Assembly (NCBI GenBank): GCA_964448105.1
Contig: CAYUVK010000003.1
Coordinates: 30,968-94,967 of the forward strand
Origin: CAVQBP01 sp964448105
GTDB lineage: Bacteria; Bacteroidota; Ignavibacteria; Ignavibacteriales; Ignavibacteriaceae
Direction of reading: 5' to 3'
DNA: 64,000 nt
The notes under the pieces are model-generated. The model had not been told where the DNA came from, searched no databases, and worked only from the letters and a program-made list of their open reading frames with translations. Made by a program: the position numbers and the translations under genes. Position 1 is the stretch's first letter, and each line of letters opens with the position of its first letter. Of the stretch, positions 9,224-18,166 are shown piece after piece.

Positions 9224-9493
9224 ATGACTGAAGAAATAGTAATTGGAATTATTAAAGAAGCATTTTTTACAACATTCATAATCATATTGCCTGTATTGGG
9301 AGTTTCCCTGGTGGTAGGAATATTTATATCAATTTTTCAAGCAGCAACTTCAATACAAGAAATGACCTTGACGTTTGTCCCGAAAATTCTTGTTACAGCT
9401 ATTGCCATTATATTCCTTCTTCCATGGATGATGGATAAAATTGTATCGTTTACATTAAAAATATTTTCAATGTTCTCAAGTATAATTAGATGA
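9224..9493 (+). CDS. fliQ: Flagellar export gate protein FliQ
   Basis: 89 residues, the normal family length. There are two transmembrane helices, with the family hairpin sequence VGIFISIFQAATSIQEMTLTF between them and VPKILVTAIAIIFLLPWMM in the second. It is part of the FliPQR export channel. The gene starts immediately after fliP and overlaps fliR by 4 nt. Confidence 0.97.
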   Translation: MTEEIVIGIIKEAFFTTFIIILPVLGVSLVVGIFISIFQAATSIQEMTLTFVPKILVTAIAIIFLLPWMMDKIVSFTLKIFSMFSSIIR

Positions 9494-10266
9494 ACCATAT
9501 TCTAATTCTCGATTTTATAATTGTATTATTAATATTTTTAAGGATTTTTGCGGCATTTATTTCGGCACCCATTTTTAATAACCAGGCAATACCAACTATT
9601 GTAAAAATCTTTTTGGCATTTGTTATTGCCTACATAATTTTTTTGGTTAGAGATAACTCCGCAACAAAAGTCGAAACCGGGCTTTTTTGGTTATTTACAA
9701 ATGCAATTAAAGAAATAATAACGGGTTTATTAATTGGCTATTCATTGAATCTTGTCTTTTACGGTTTCTCGTATGCCGGTAGTCTTATAGGATTTGATAT
9801 GGAACTTTCAATGGCACAGGTTCTAAACCCTATGGATAATTCAGATACAAATCTTCTTGGTGAAGTGATTTATATGGCAGCAATTTTAATATTCTTTTTA
9901 ATTAATGGTCATCATTATTTGATTAGGGCATTAGCATATTCGTTTACAGTAATTCCTTTGGGAAAATATTCCATATCAAAACCTGTTTTTGATTTAATAA
10001 TAAAATACTCTGCAGGTGTTTTTATAGTTGCCATAAAAATTTCTGCTCCTTTTTTAATCTCTTTTTTCCTGGTAAATATAGCCGAAGGAATAATTGCCAG
10101 GGTAATACCTCAAATGCAGGTATTCTTTGTTGTTCAGCCCCTTAAAATCAGTTTAGGATTTCTACTTTTAATAATGTCTACTCCGTTATTAATCTTTGCT
10201 ATAAAAAATCTATTGAAATCTTTTGAGGATAATCTTTTTACATTAGTTAAAGCGATGGGAAGTTGA
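9490..10266 (+). CDS. fliR: Flagellar export gate protein FliR
   Basis: 258 residues with about six hydrophobic helices. Recognisable parts are LRIFAAFISAPIFNNQAIP near the N-terminus, KEIITGLLIGYSLNLVFYGF, and the conserved core GFDMELSMAQVLNPM with a late VNIAEGIIARVIPQMQVFF. One FliR completes the FliP5Q4R1 export gate. It overlaps fliQ by 4 nt and is followed by flhB after one base. Confidence 0.96.
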   Translation: MNHILILDFIIVLLIFLRIFAAFISAPIFNNQAIPTIVKIFLAFVIAYIIFLVRDNSATKVETGLFWLFTNAIKEIITGLLIGYSLNLVFYGFSYAGSLIGFDMELSMAQVLNPMDNSDTNLLGEVIYMAAILIFFLINGHHYLIRALAYSFTVIPLGKYSISKPVFDLIIKYSAGVFIVAIKISAPFLISFFLVNIAEGIIARVIPQMQVFFVVQPLKISLGFLLLIMSTPLLIFAIKNLLKSFEDNLFTLVKAMGS

Positions 10267-10267
10267 A

Positions 10268-11353
10268 ATGGCTGAGACTGAAGGACAGGAAAAGACCGAG
10301 CAACCATCGCAGAAGAAACTGGATGAAAGCAGGGAAAAAGGTCAGGTTGCCAAAAGTGTGGAAATTAATTCCCTCGTTATTTTTACTACCGGGCTAATGT
10401 TTCTTTACTTTAGTCATTCAATGATTGGAGAGAATCTTTCTAAGGTTACTATTAAAATCTTTTCCTCTTTAGATGTTTTAAATTTAAATATGAATACGTT
10501 TCAAATATATGTTAAAGATGGATTATGGTTTTTAGCTTTTACGATTTTCCCAATCTTTGCCGGGCTATTTATAACCGCTTTCATTGCGGCCACCTCTCAG
10601 GTCGGCTTTAAAATGAGTATGAAAGCATTGGCACCGAAAGGCGAAAGGTTTAATATTTTCAAAGGTGTTAAAAAAGTTTTTTTTTCGCCGACTTCTGTTG
10701 TGGAAGTGCTCAAATCTTTACTAAAATTAATTATTATTAGTGCTGTAGTATATTATGTAATGGATGATCTTCTAATTAAGTCTACCAATTTGATTGAAAT
10801 ATCTGTTGGCGAAATAACAACCTTTATGATAAAAGCTGCATTTGAATTAACCTGGAAAATAGCAATTATTTATTCATTAATTGCTGCTTCCGATTTCATT
10901 TACCAGAAGTTTAATTTCAAAAAGCAAATGATGATGACTAAACAGGAAGTAAAAGAGGAAGTTAGACAAACTGAAGGTGATCCATTTATTAAGTCGAGAA
11001 TAAGAAGAATTCAGCACATGATTTCCAGGAGCAGAATGATGCAGGAAGTAGTGAAAGCCGATGTTGTAATAACAAACCCGACCCATTACGCCATTGCTTT
11101 GAAATACGATCTGCAGAAAGACGCAGCTCCCCGGGTTTTAGCCAAAGGTGTTGATGAATTGGCGAAAAAGATAAAAGAAATAGCTGTCGAAAATAATATT
11201 CCTTTACATGAAGACAGGGAATTAGCAAGAGCACTATATAAGTTTTGTGAAGTTGGAGATCTAATTCCGGAAAAATTATTTAGAGCTGTTGCACAAATTC
11301 TGGCTTATGTATATCAGCTTAGAAAAAATAAAAAAGTAAAAATGATTGCTTAA
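10268..11353 (+). CDS. flhB: Flagellar export specificity switch protein FlhB
   Basis: 361 residues. Starts with the family sequence EKTEQPSQKKLDESREKGQV, has four transmembrane helices, and a cytoplasmic domain with the self-cleavage motif NPTH at residues 270-273 (cleavage after the Asn), followed by KGVDELAKKIKEIA. FlhB changes export from rod/hook to filament substrates together with FliK, encoded at 579-2915. It ends one base before the flhA ATG. Confidence 0.97.
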   Translation: MAETEGQEKTEQPSQKKLDESREKGQVAKSVEINSLVIFTTGLMFLYFSHSMIGENLSKVTIKIFSSLDVLNLNMNTFQIYVKDGLWFLAFTIFPIFAGLFITAFIAATSQVGFKMSMKALAPKGERFNIFKGVKKVFFSPTSVVEVLKSLLKLIIISAVVYYVMDDLLIKSTNLIEISVGEITTFMIKAAFELTWKIAIIYSLIAASDFIYQKFNFKKQMMMTKQEVKEEVRQTEGDPFIKSRIRRIQHMISRSRMMQEVVKADVVITNPTHYAIALKYDLQKDAAPRVLAKGVDELAKKIKEIAVENNIPLHEDRELARALYKFCEVGDLIPEKLFRAVAQILAYVYQLRKNKKVKMIA

Positions 11354-11354
11354 T

Positions 11355-13403
11355 ATGAAAGGTTTAGGAAGAAATACAGATATAATTTTAGCATTCGGCT
11401 TAATATTTATTTTAGGCTTAATGCTTATACCATTGCCTCCTACAATGCTGGATTTTTTCCTTGCACTAAATATTAGCCTTGCAGTTTTAATCCTTATAGT
11501 TTCATTATATATACAATCACCTCTTGATATTTCTATTTTCCCGGGTTTACTCCTTGTTTTAACCCTGTTTAGACTTTCACTTAACATTAGTTCAACAAGA
11601 TTAATTTTAATTCAAGGTAATGCCGGAAAAATCATTGATAGTTTTGGGAACTTTGTTGTTGGTGGTAATTTTGTAGTAGGTTTCATTGTATTCATTATCC
11701 TGGTAATAATTCAATTTATTGTTATTGTAAAAGGTTCTGGTAGAATATCCGAAGTAGCTGCACGTTTTACCCTGGATGCTATGCCTGGTAAACAGATGGC
11801 AATTGATGCTGACTTGAATACGGGCTTAATAAATGAAAGTGAAGCAAGGGCAAGAAGAGATAATATAGCCCGAGAAGCTGAATTTTATGGAGCAATGGAC
11901 GGAGCCAGTAAGTTTGTAAAAGGGGATGCTATTGCAGGGCTGCTTATAAATGGAATCAATATAATAGGTGGATTTATCATTGGTGTTGCACAAAGAGGTT
12001 TAACTTTTTCCGATGCATTAAAAACATATACTATTTTAACTATTGGTGATGGGTTAGTTTCTCAAATTCCTGCTTTATTAATTGCAACTGCTGCGGGTCT
12101 TGTTGTAACAAGAAGTGCTGCCGGAACTGCGCTCGATATGCAAATGAGAAAACAGCTTCTTTCAAATCCAAGGGTGCTTGGTACTGTTTCCGGGGCTATA
12201 TTTTTATTTGCTCTTATACCGGGAATGCCGACAATACCTTTTGTTATTTTGAGTATTTTTTTGGGAACCGGTTCTTATTTAAGTAAGAAAAGAATAAAAG
12301 CTGCTGAAACTGTTGAGACAGTTGAAGAAGAGACTCCGGATCAAAGCGAAGATAAAGTTGAGCAATATCTCCAGGTTGACCCGATTGAGATTGAAATTGG
12401 TTATGGATTAATAAGTCTTGTGGATGAAAAACAGGGAGGCAACTTATTTCAAAAAATCTCGTCTACAAGGAAATACATTGCTCTGGAATATGGAATTCTA
12501 ATTCCGCCGGTTAGAGTTAGAGACAATCTACAGCTAGATCCAAATCAATATTTAATAAAAATAAAAGGAAATATTGTTGCTTCATATGAAATATATACCG
12601 ATAGGTTCCTTGCTATGAATCCGGGTCACATAAAAGAAAAATTAAGCGGTATTCAAACCGAAGATCCTGCTTTTAATTTGCCTGCATGCTGGATTTCCAC
12701 CGAAGAAAAAGAAAAAGCGGAGCTTCTTGAATATACGGTTGTTGACGGAACTTCCGTATTATCTACACATTTGCAGGAAACTTTAAAGAAAAACTTTGAC
12801 AAGATACTATCGCGTCAGGCTGTTAAGCAGCTTCTTGAAAACCTCAAAAAAGATTATCCTGCGGTTATTGAAGATATTAATGCAGAAGTATTATCGCTTG
12901 GAACAATACAAAAAGTATTACAAAATTTATTGAAAGAGCTTATCCCGATAAAAGATTTAGTCCAAATTTTAGAGGCATTAATTGATTATTCTAAGGCTAC
13001 CAAAAATATTGATGTATTAACCGAATATGTAAGGCATTCAATTGGAGATACAATTGCAAACATCTATAAAGATAATAATGATATAATTAGAGCAGCAGCT
13101 CTTGGTAATAATCTTGAATCATTGATAACAAGAACACTGCAAAATCAAAAGGAAACAAGTTCCACATTAGGATTAAACCCTGTATTATTAAAAGATTTGA
13201 ATATGAAAATTGATAGTGTAGAATTGAAATTCAAATCACTGGGTTATCATCCTGTAATTATTACGTCGGCGACAATAAGAATGTATTTTTATAGATTAAT
13301 AAATTCGAGTTTTCCGGAAGTTTCGGTACTTTCATATACTGAGCTTCCGTCTCATATAGAAATTGAATTCATAGACAAAGTGGAAATAGAAAATGCAAAT
13401 TAA
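11355..13403 (+). CDS. flhA: Flagellar export protein FlhA
   Basis: 682 residues. Eight N-terminal transmembrane helices, the FHIPEP signature (EVAARFTLDAMPGKQMAID) and a large C-terminal cytoplasmic ring domain (from about residue 330). It passes chaperone-substrate complexes to the export gate and uses proton motive force. I chose ATG 11355 one base after the flhB stop, not the TTG at 11346 that overlaps flhB. The 3' end overlaps flhF by 11 nt. Confidence 0.97.
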   Translation: MKGLGRNTDIILAFGLIFILGLMLIPLPPTMLDFFLALNISLAVLILIVSLYIQSPLDISIFPGLLLVLTLFRLSLNISSTRLILIQGNAGKIIDSFGNFVVGGNFVVGFIVFIILVIIQFIVIVKGSGRISEVAARFTLDAMPGKQMAIDADLNTGLINESEARARRDNIAREAEFYGAMDGASKFVKGDAIAGLLINGINIIGGFIIGVAQRGLTFSDALKTYTILTIGDGLVSQIPALLIATAAGLVVTRSAAGTALDMQMRKQLLSNPRVLGTVSGAIFLFALIPGMPTIPFVILSIFLGTGSYLSKKRIKAAETVETVEEETPDQSEDKVEQYLQVDPIEIEIGYGLISLVDEKQGGNLFQKISSTRKYIALEYGILIPPVRVRDNLQLDPNQYLIKIKGNIVASYEIYTDRFLAMNPGHIKEKLSGIQTEDPAFNLPACWISTEEKEKAELLEYTVVDGTSVLSTHLQETLKKNFDKILSRQAVKQLLENLKKDYPAVIEDINAEVLSLGTIQKVLQNLLKELIPIKDLVQILEALIDYSKATKNIDVLTEYVRHSIGDTIANIYKDNNDIIRAAALGNNLESLITRTLQNQKETSSTLGLNPVLLKDLNMKIDSVELKFKSLGYHPVIITSATIRMYFYRLINSSFPEVSVLSYTELPSHIEIEFIDKVEIENAN

Positions 13404-14598
13404 AAAATTCTTAGGCCCAACATTAAAAGAAGCCACTCTTCAGATGAAGGAAGAGTTCGGAAGTGAAGCAATTATTCTTGGTTCAAGGGTAATTGAAGAT
13501 AATTCAGAGTTCGGGAAAAGGAAAATGTTTGAAATAACTGTTGGCTTTGATGAAAAAATAAAATCTAAAATTGAAGAAACAGAAGAAGAAGAGTTGTATA
13601 TGAGCCCGGGTTTTGCTGAAGAGATTGCTTTGCTTACAAAGAAGGTTTATCCGGCAGCTGCCAAACAAAATATCCCTTCAAAAAAAGTAATTAATAACAG
13701 GCAAATCTCGGATACGATGAATGATAAAGAAAAGAAAAAACAATCATTTTCAGATATTTTATCGGCTTCAGACAAAAACAACAATAGAAGCAATGAAACA
13801 CAAAGAGATATCGAAGATGAGATAAAGGATATTTCTGAATTACTTTCTCTGAGGGAAATTTCAAAACCTTTAGTATCTGTTATATTAAACCAGCTTGAAC
13901 AGTATAAGAAATTTTTACATCCGTCAAATATAGACAGTTACGTTCTATCAAGCATTGCATCCATGATCCCGACTAAAAATTTTGAACTATATAAAAGCAA
14001 TAAGCCAAAGGTTGTTTCTGTTGTCGGACCAACAGGTGTAGGGAAAACTACGTGTATTGCAAAATTAGCGGTTATTGCTAAAATTCTTCATAACCTGGAC
14101 GTTGGATTAATCTCTGTTGATACCTACCGGCTTGGTGCAATTGATCAATTAAGAATCTTCTCTGAAATAAGCGATATTGATATGCTTATTGCTTATGAAC
14201 CTGAAGAAATGCCGGGTCTTATAAACAGCTTTAAAAATAAAGATATAATTTTTATAGATACTGCAGGAAGAAGTCAAAAAAATTCCGAGCATCTTACAAA
14301 AACAAAAATGTATCTGGATACTATTAAAATAGATGAGACGTTTCTTGTTTTAAGTGCTACAAATTCGACGAAAAACCTTTTTGATACTGCAGAGAAATTT
14401 AAAACATTTAGCTACGATTCTTTCGTTTTTACTAAGGTAGATGAAGGAGTGGCATTTGGCAATTTATTAAATACACTAACAAATTTTAATCTGCCGGTAA
14501 CATTCCTCTCAAACGGCCAGGTTATTCCGGATGATATAATTTCTGCAGATTCTGAATTTATTGCTAACCTGATATTTACAGGGAAGATTGGAAAATGA
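13393..14598 (+). CDS. flhF: Flagellar SRP-like GTPase FlhF
   Basis: 401 residues. N-terminal basic B domain with MQIKKFLGPTLKEATLQMKE, a variable middle, and an SRP-type NG domain. GTPase motifs visible: GPTGVGKTTCIAKLA (about residues 212-226), DTYRLGAIDQLRIF, IDTAGRSQ and FTKVDEG. FlhF sets flagellar placement, usually polar, together with FlhG. It overlaps both neighbours (11 nt with flhA, 4 nt with flhG). Confidence 0.95.
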   Translation: MQIKKFLGPTLKEATLQMKEEFGSEAIILGSRVIEDNSEFGKRKMFEITVGFDEKIKSKIEETEEEELYMSPGFAEEIALLTKKVYPAAAKQNIPSKKVINNRQISDTMNDKEKKKQSFSDILSASDKNNNRSNETQRDIEDEIKDISELLSLREISKPLVSVILNQLEQYKKFLHPSNIDSYVLSSIASMIPTKNFELYKSNKPKVVSVVGPTGVGKTTCIAKLAVIAKILHNLDVGLISVDTYRLGAIDQLRIFSEISDIDMLIAYEPEEMPGLINSFKNKDIIFIDTAGRSQKNSEHLTKTKMYLDTIKIDETFLVLSATNSTKNLFDTAEKFKTFSYDSFVFTKVDEGVAFGNLLNTLTNFNLPVTFLSNGQVIPDDIISADSEFIANLIFTGKIGK

Positions 14599-15458
14599 TT
14601 GGCCAAGCGGAAAGGCTTATCAAGCTCAAAAATCTTGAGAAGATAAGAAAAAAATCCAACGAATTTAAAATTATTACTTTTACTTCCGGTAAAGGGGGGA
14701 CAGGGAAGACTTTTATTTCTTTGAGCATTGCCTATGCTTTATCTAAAATGAATAAGAAGATCTTGTTTATAGATATGGACTTAAACTTTGCCAATTCAAA
14801 TATTTTATTAAATATTATTCCCAAAATTTCGATTGATAATTTTTTTAAGGGGAATAAATTATTAAGTGAAGTTGTTACCGAATATAAACCCAATTTTCAT
14901 TTAATATTTGGGGAATCGGGTGAAACCGAACCGGTTGAATTAAAAGATGAATTAGTAACCCGGTTGTTTAACAATCTGAACAAGCTGAAAGAAAGTTATG
15001 ATTTCATTATAATAGATACTGCTTCAGGTGGACAAAAAGGATTAATTAATCTTTTAACTTTTTCGGATGTTAATATTATAGTCACATCTCCGGAACCGAC
15101 AGCGGTCATGGATGCATACGTCATGATCAAATTATTGAATAATGAAAAATTTGACGGCAAAAAATTTATTCTTGTTAATAAGTGTACAAATGAAGAAGAA
15201 GCTGAAACTGCATACAACAATATTCAAACAGCTTCAAATTATTTTTTAAAGGAGAATATTGAATTCTTAGGATACATTGAGTTTGACGAAAAAGTTTACC
15301 ATTCAATCACAAAGCAGCAATTTTTAATAGAGCAAAATCCATCTTCTCAAACAAGCATAAAATTAAATAAATTAAGCAGGTCATTATCCGATATCCTTCA
15401 ATTGGCTAATATTCCGCAGTCACACCCCAACAACATTTTAACTTCCTCTAATTTTTAA
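14595..15458 (+). CDS. flhG: Flagellar number regulator FlhG (MinD-like ATPase)
   Basis: 287 residues. MinD/ParA family with the deviant Walker A FTSGKGGTGKTFISLS (about residues 29-44), LFIDMDLNFANSN and FIIIDTASGGQ. An N-terminal GQAERLIKLK resembles the DQAxxLR helix by which FlhG activates FlhF. It limits flagellar number and works with FlhF, encoded immediately upstream with a 4-nt overlap. Confidence 0.94.
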   Translation: MIGQAERLIKLKNLEKIRKKSNEFKIITFTSGKGGTGKTFISLSIAYALSKMNKKILFIDMDLNFANSNILLNIIPKISIDNFFKGNKLLSEVVTEYKPNFHLIFGESGETEPVELKDELVTRLFNNLNKLKESYDFIIIDTASGGQKGLINLLTFSDVNIIVTSPEPTAVMDAYVMIKLLNNEKFDGKKFILVNKCTNEEEAETAYNNIQTASNYFLKENIEFLGYIEFDEKVYHSITKQQFLIEQNPSSQTSIKLNKLSRSLSDILQLANIPQSHPNNILTSSNF

Positions 15459-15461
15459 CCA

Positions 15462-15487
15462 AATCAGACTGATTTCGTCCTCCGGAC
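15462..15487 (+). other. Two small palindromes between flhG and the next gene
   Basis: AATCAGACTGATT (15462-15474, 6-bp arms around one base) and GTCCTCCGGAC (15477-15487, 4-bp arms) lie back to back just after the flhG stop. No T-run follows, so termination is unlikely. They may be a protein-binding site or minor RNA structure. Confidence 0.3.
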
Positions 15488-15532
15488 AGATTAAATCCAT
15501 TGGTATGTTATTTGAATTTTTCCAAACAAATT

Positions 15533-15730
15533 ATGCAAAAGGTAATCATACAAATCGGTTTATTATTTTTTTTTCTTGCAGTAATATTCTTTGCAAAGAT
15601 GGGATTACAGCTTCAAGATATTTTGTTAAGGGCAGGTGTCTTGTTTTTTGCATTAACCATAATGTTAAGTGTGGTAACATTAATTTTTATGAGACTGTTA
15701 AACAAATCATCATATGATGATGATAACTAG
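15533..15730 (+). CDS. Small two-helix membrane protein between flhG and fliA
   Basis: 65 residues from ATG 15533. Two hydrophobic helices: IIQIGLLFFFLAVIFFAKM (about residues 4-22) and LLRAGVLFFALTIMLSVVTLIFM (about 28-50), with a charged tail KSSYDDDN. I do not recognise a family. The TTG at 15500 would add 11 residues, and a second frame (ATG 15505) overlaps it; the ATG 15533 frame is preferred because it gives a clean membrane protein. The location suggests a flagellar or export-related accessory role, which is inference. Confidence 0.6.
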   Translation: MQKVIIQIGLLFFFLAVIFFAKMGLQLQDILLRAGVLFFALTIMLSVVTLIFMRLLNKSSYDDDN

Positions 15731-15760
15731 TCAAATTAATATAAGCGGAAAATAAAGTTT

Positions 15761-16375
15761 ATGGATAATTCAGCTTTGTGGAATGAATATAAGGTCTCAC
15801 CGACTGCAGAACTAAAGAAAAAAATAATGATGAATTATACAAGGCTTGTTCACTATGTAATACACAACTCCAGGTTTATTAACCTGGAGATTCTTGATGA
15901 TAGGGATTATTTCCAATTTGGGATTGAGGGTTTAAGCGAAGCAATCGACAGATTCGATCCGGATTACGGAACTAAATTTGAAACTTATGCTATCCAAAGG
16001 ATTAGGGGGAAAATAATTGATGAATTAAGGAAGCTTCAGAAAAAGAGAACTTCAAATGATGGGGTTGTTTATAGCAATATTTCTATAAACAGTACTATTG
16101 ATGAAGATGAAAACTATACACTTTCCGACATACTCCCAAGCAGCTATGATTCTCCAAATGAAGAAGTTGAAAAAAATGAAGCTATTGAATTTTTGACAGA
16201 GGAAATAAAAACTTTACCTGAAAGAGACAGGATGATTATAAATTTATATTATTATGAGCATTTAAACTACCAGGAGATTTCAGAAATATTAAATATTACT
16301 GTTTCAAGAGTATCGCAGGTCCATTCAAAAATAATTAAAACACTTAGAACTAAGTTGGCATATTTAAATGTTTGA
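15761..16375 (+). CDS. fliA: Flagellar sigma factor sigma-28 (FliA)
   Basis: 204 residues. Region 2 includes DYFQFGIEGLSEAIDRFDP and KFETYAIQRIRGKIIDELR, the FliA/WhiG form of the sigma-70 region 2. Region 4 contains LPERDRMIINLYYYEHLNYQ and a helix-turn-helix EISEILNITVSRVSQVHSK. The length is short compared with about 240 residues, with a compressed region 3. It should transcribe late flagellar genes; a matching promoter candidate is at 33669-33695. No flgM anti-sigma gene was recognised in the window. It overlaps the next gene by 8 nt. Confidence 0.94.
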   Translation: MDNSALWNEYKVSPTAELKKKIMMNYTRLVHYVIHNSRFINLEILDDRDYFQFGIEGLSEAIDRFDPDYGTKFETYAIQRIRGKIIDELRKLQKKRTSNDGVVYSNISINSTIDEDENYTLSDILPSSYDSPNEEVEKNEAIEFLTEEIKTLPERDRMIINLYYYEHLNYQEISEILNITVSRVSQVHSKIIKTLRTKLAYLNV

Positions 16376-17276
16376 TGAGGATAAAAATACAGCTGCAACT
16401 ATGAGTAATCAAAGTTTAATAAATCCGGCAAATGGAAAATCTTACAATGATTATATTCAGAATATCAGGAACCTGCCTTCTATACCAATTGTAATTTTTG
16501 AAGTATCGAGGCTTCTTGAAGATCCTATGACAAATGCATCGGATTTAGCTGCATTAATAAGCAAAGATCAAGGAATGGTTACAAAGATATTAACAATTGC
16601 AAACTCACCGTTTTATGGTTTAACTAAAAAGGTCTCAACTATTGAATTCGCTATTGTTATCCTTGGGTTTGAAAATATAAAAAACATAATAATTGCCCTT
16701 TCAATGATCGGGGCTTTTAAGGGAAAAGGTAAAAATTGGAATAGAAAAAAATACTGGCACCATTGTTTGGCAGCTGCAAGTATTGCTAAAAGATTAGCCG
16801 AAGACTTGGGTTATCCCAAATCAGGCGAGGCATTTACAGCAGGTTTGCTTCATGATCTCGGTATTGCAATAACCCAGCTCTACTTAAATAATGAATATAA
16901 CAAAATATATAAATTAGTAAACTCCGGTAAAGCTAGCTATTTAGAAGCTGAAATTGAAATATTAAATACAACTCATCAGGAAATAGGGAATTTACTAGTT
17001 GAAAAATGGAACCTGCCTAAACTTATAAGCGATTCAATTCTTTATCATCATAATCCTGAACAAGCTACGAATAATAAGTCCCTTGTTTCTATTATTCATT
17101 TTGCAGACTATTTATCTTGGGAGCTTGATTTCGGAAGGTTTGAATTCGATAAAGATATCAAGCTTGACTATTCAATTATTGATGTCTTCGGATGGGCAAG
17201 TGATGTTTATGCACAGGAATTTATTGAAAGTTATAAAGAAATTTTTAAAGATAATTTAGAACCAATAATCGAGTAA
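16368..17276 (+). CDS. HDOD-domain protein, first of a tandem pair
   Basis: 302 residues covering one HDOD domain: LPSIPIVIFEVSRLLEDP, LAALISKDQGMVTKILTIAN, a GLLHDLGIA segment, and the late TTHQEIGNLLVEKWNLP with ILYHHNPE. HDOD proteins are HD-related regulators without proven catalysis, often linked to two-component or c-di-GMP signalling and to polar organelles. The gene follows fliA with an 8-nt overlap and is clearly paralogous to the next gene. Confidence 0.9.
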   Translation: MFDEDKNTAATMSNQSLINPANGKSYNDYIQNIRNLPSIPIVIFEVSRLLEDPMTNASDLAALISKDQGMVTKILTIANSPFYGLTKKVSTIEFAIVILGFENIKNIIIALSMIGAFKGKGKNWNRKKYWHHCLAAASIAKRLAEDLGYPKSGEAFTAGLLHDLGIAITQLYLNNEYNKIYKLVNSGKASYLEAEIEILNTTHQEIGNLLVEKWNLPKLISDSILYHHNPEQATNNKSLVSIIHFADYLSWELDFGRFEFDKDIKLDYSIIDVFGWASDVYAQEFIESYKEIFKDNLEPIIE

Positions 17277-17281
17277 AATAT

Positions 17282-18166
17282 ATGTTAACAACAGCAACAG
17301 GACAGCAAAAAAAAGAAAAGACATTATTAGTCTTAAAAAACATCTACAACCTTCCTCCGCTCCCCAAAATATTAAGTGAGGCATTGAAGCTCCTGGACAA
17401 TAAAAAGACAAGCAATTCTGAATTGAGTACGCTTATTTCAAAGGATCAAGGCGTTGTTTCAAAAATATTAACAATAGCTAATTCTCCTATGTACGGTTTG
17501 CAAAGAAGAGTGACATCAATTGATTTTGCACTCCTAATTTTAGGTTTCACAGAATTAAAAAGTATAATCTCTGTACTTTCATTAACAGAAGCGTTTAAGA
17601 ATAAAACCGATAAATACCTTAACCAAAAAGAATTTTGGTTTCATTCGTTTTTAGTTGGCAGTGCTTCTAAAAGATTGGCAGAAGATATTGGATTTTATAA
17701 TAGCGGTGAAGCTTTCATTGGAGGTTTTTTACATGATATGGGTATTTCAATTATTCATAGATATTTACATAGCAGCTTTATTCAAATTCATGATTTGTTG
17801 ACTATTGAAAATATGCCTTTAAAGGAAGCCGAAATGGAAGTGCTCGGGATGGATCATCAGGAAATTGGAAACTACCTGCTGGAGAGATGGAACTTTCCGA
17901 TAGAATTATGTAATTCGATCTTATCTCATCATAATCCATCAAAAGCAAACCAAGAAGACAAACTTATGTCTACCCTTATTCATTTTGCTGATTATATGAC
18001 ACAAAAATTAAAACTTGGAGATTTTTATTGGGACAATAATATTGCACTAGACCAGGAAGCATTGGCGGTAATGCAATTCAAAAGTGAAGAAGATGTTGAA
18101 AAATTTATTGAAGGATACCAGGAATTATTTGTCAGTCAAATAGAATCTGTAAGGAATTTTAGTTGA
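17282..18166 (+). CDS. HDOD-domain protein, second of a tandem pair
   Basis: 294 residues, paralogous to the gene just upstream over its full length: LPPLPKILSEALKLLDNK, LISKDQGVVSKILTIANSP, GFLHDMGISI, and MDHQEIGNYLLERWNFP with ILSHHNPS. Begins 5 nt after the first copy. The stop overlaps the TTG start of the degenerate kinase gene, so the two HDOD proteins and the pseudo-kinase are probably made together. Confidence 0.9.
   Translation: MLTTATGQQKKEKTLLVLKNIYNLPPLPKILSEALKLLDNKKTSNSELSTLISKDQGVVSKILTIANSPMYGLQRRVTSIDFALLILGFTELKSIISVLSLTEAFKNKTDKYLNQKEFWFHSFLVGSASKRLAEDIGFYNSGEAFIGGFLHDMGISIIHRYLHSSFIQIHDLLTIENMPLKEAEMEVLGMDHQEIGNYLLERWNFPIELCNSILSHHNPSKANQEDKLMSTLIHFADYMTQKLKLGDFYWDNNIALDQEALAVMQFKSEEDVEKFIEGYQELFVSQIESVRNFS

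Noticed and set aside
15505..15717. Alternative 70-aa frame overlapping the small membrane protein
   Set aside because: It has weak hydrophobic structure (FIIFFSCSNILCKDGITAS) and looks like a shadow of the two-helix frame.
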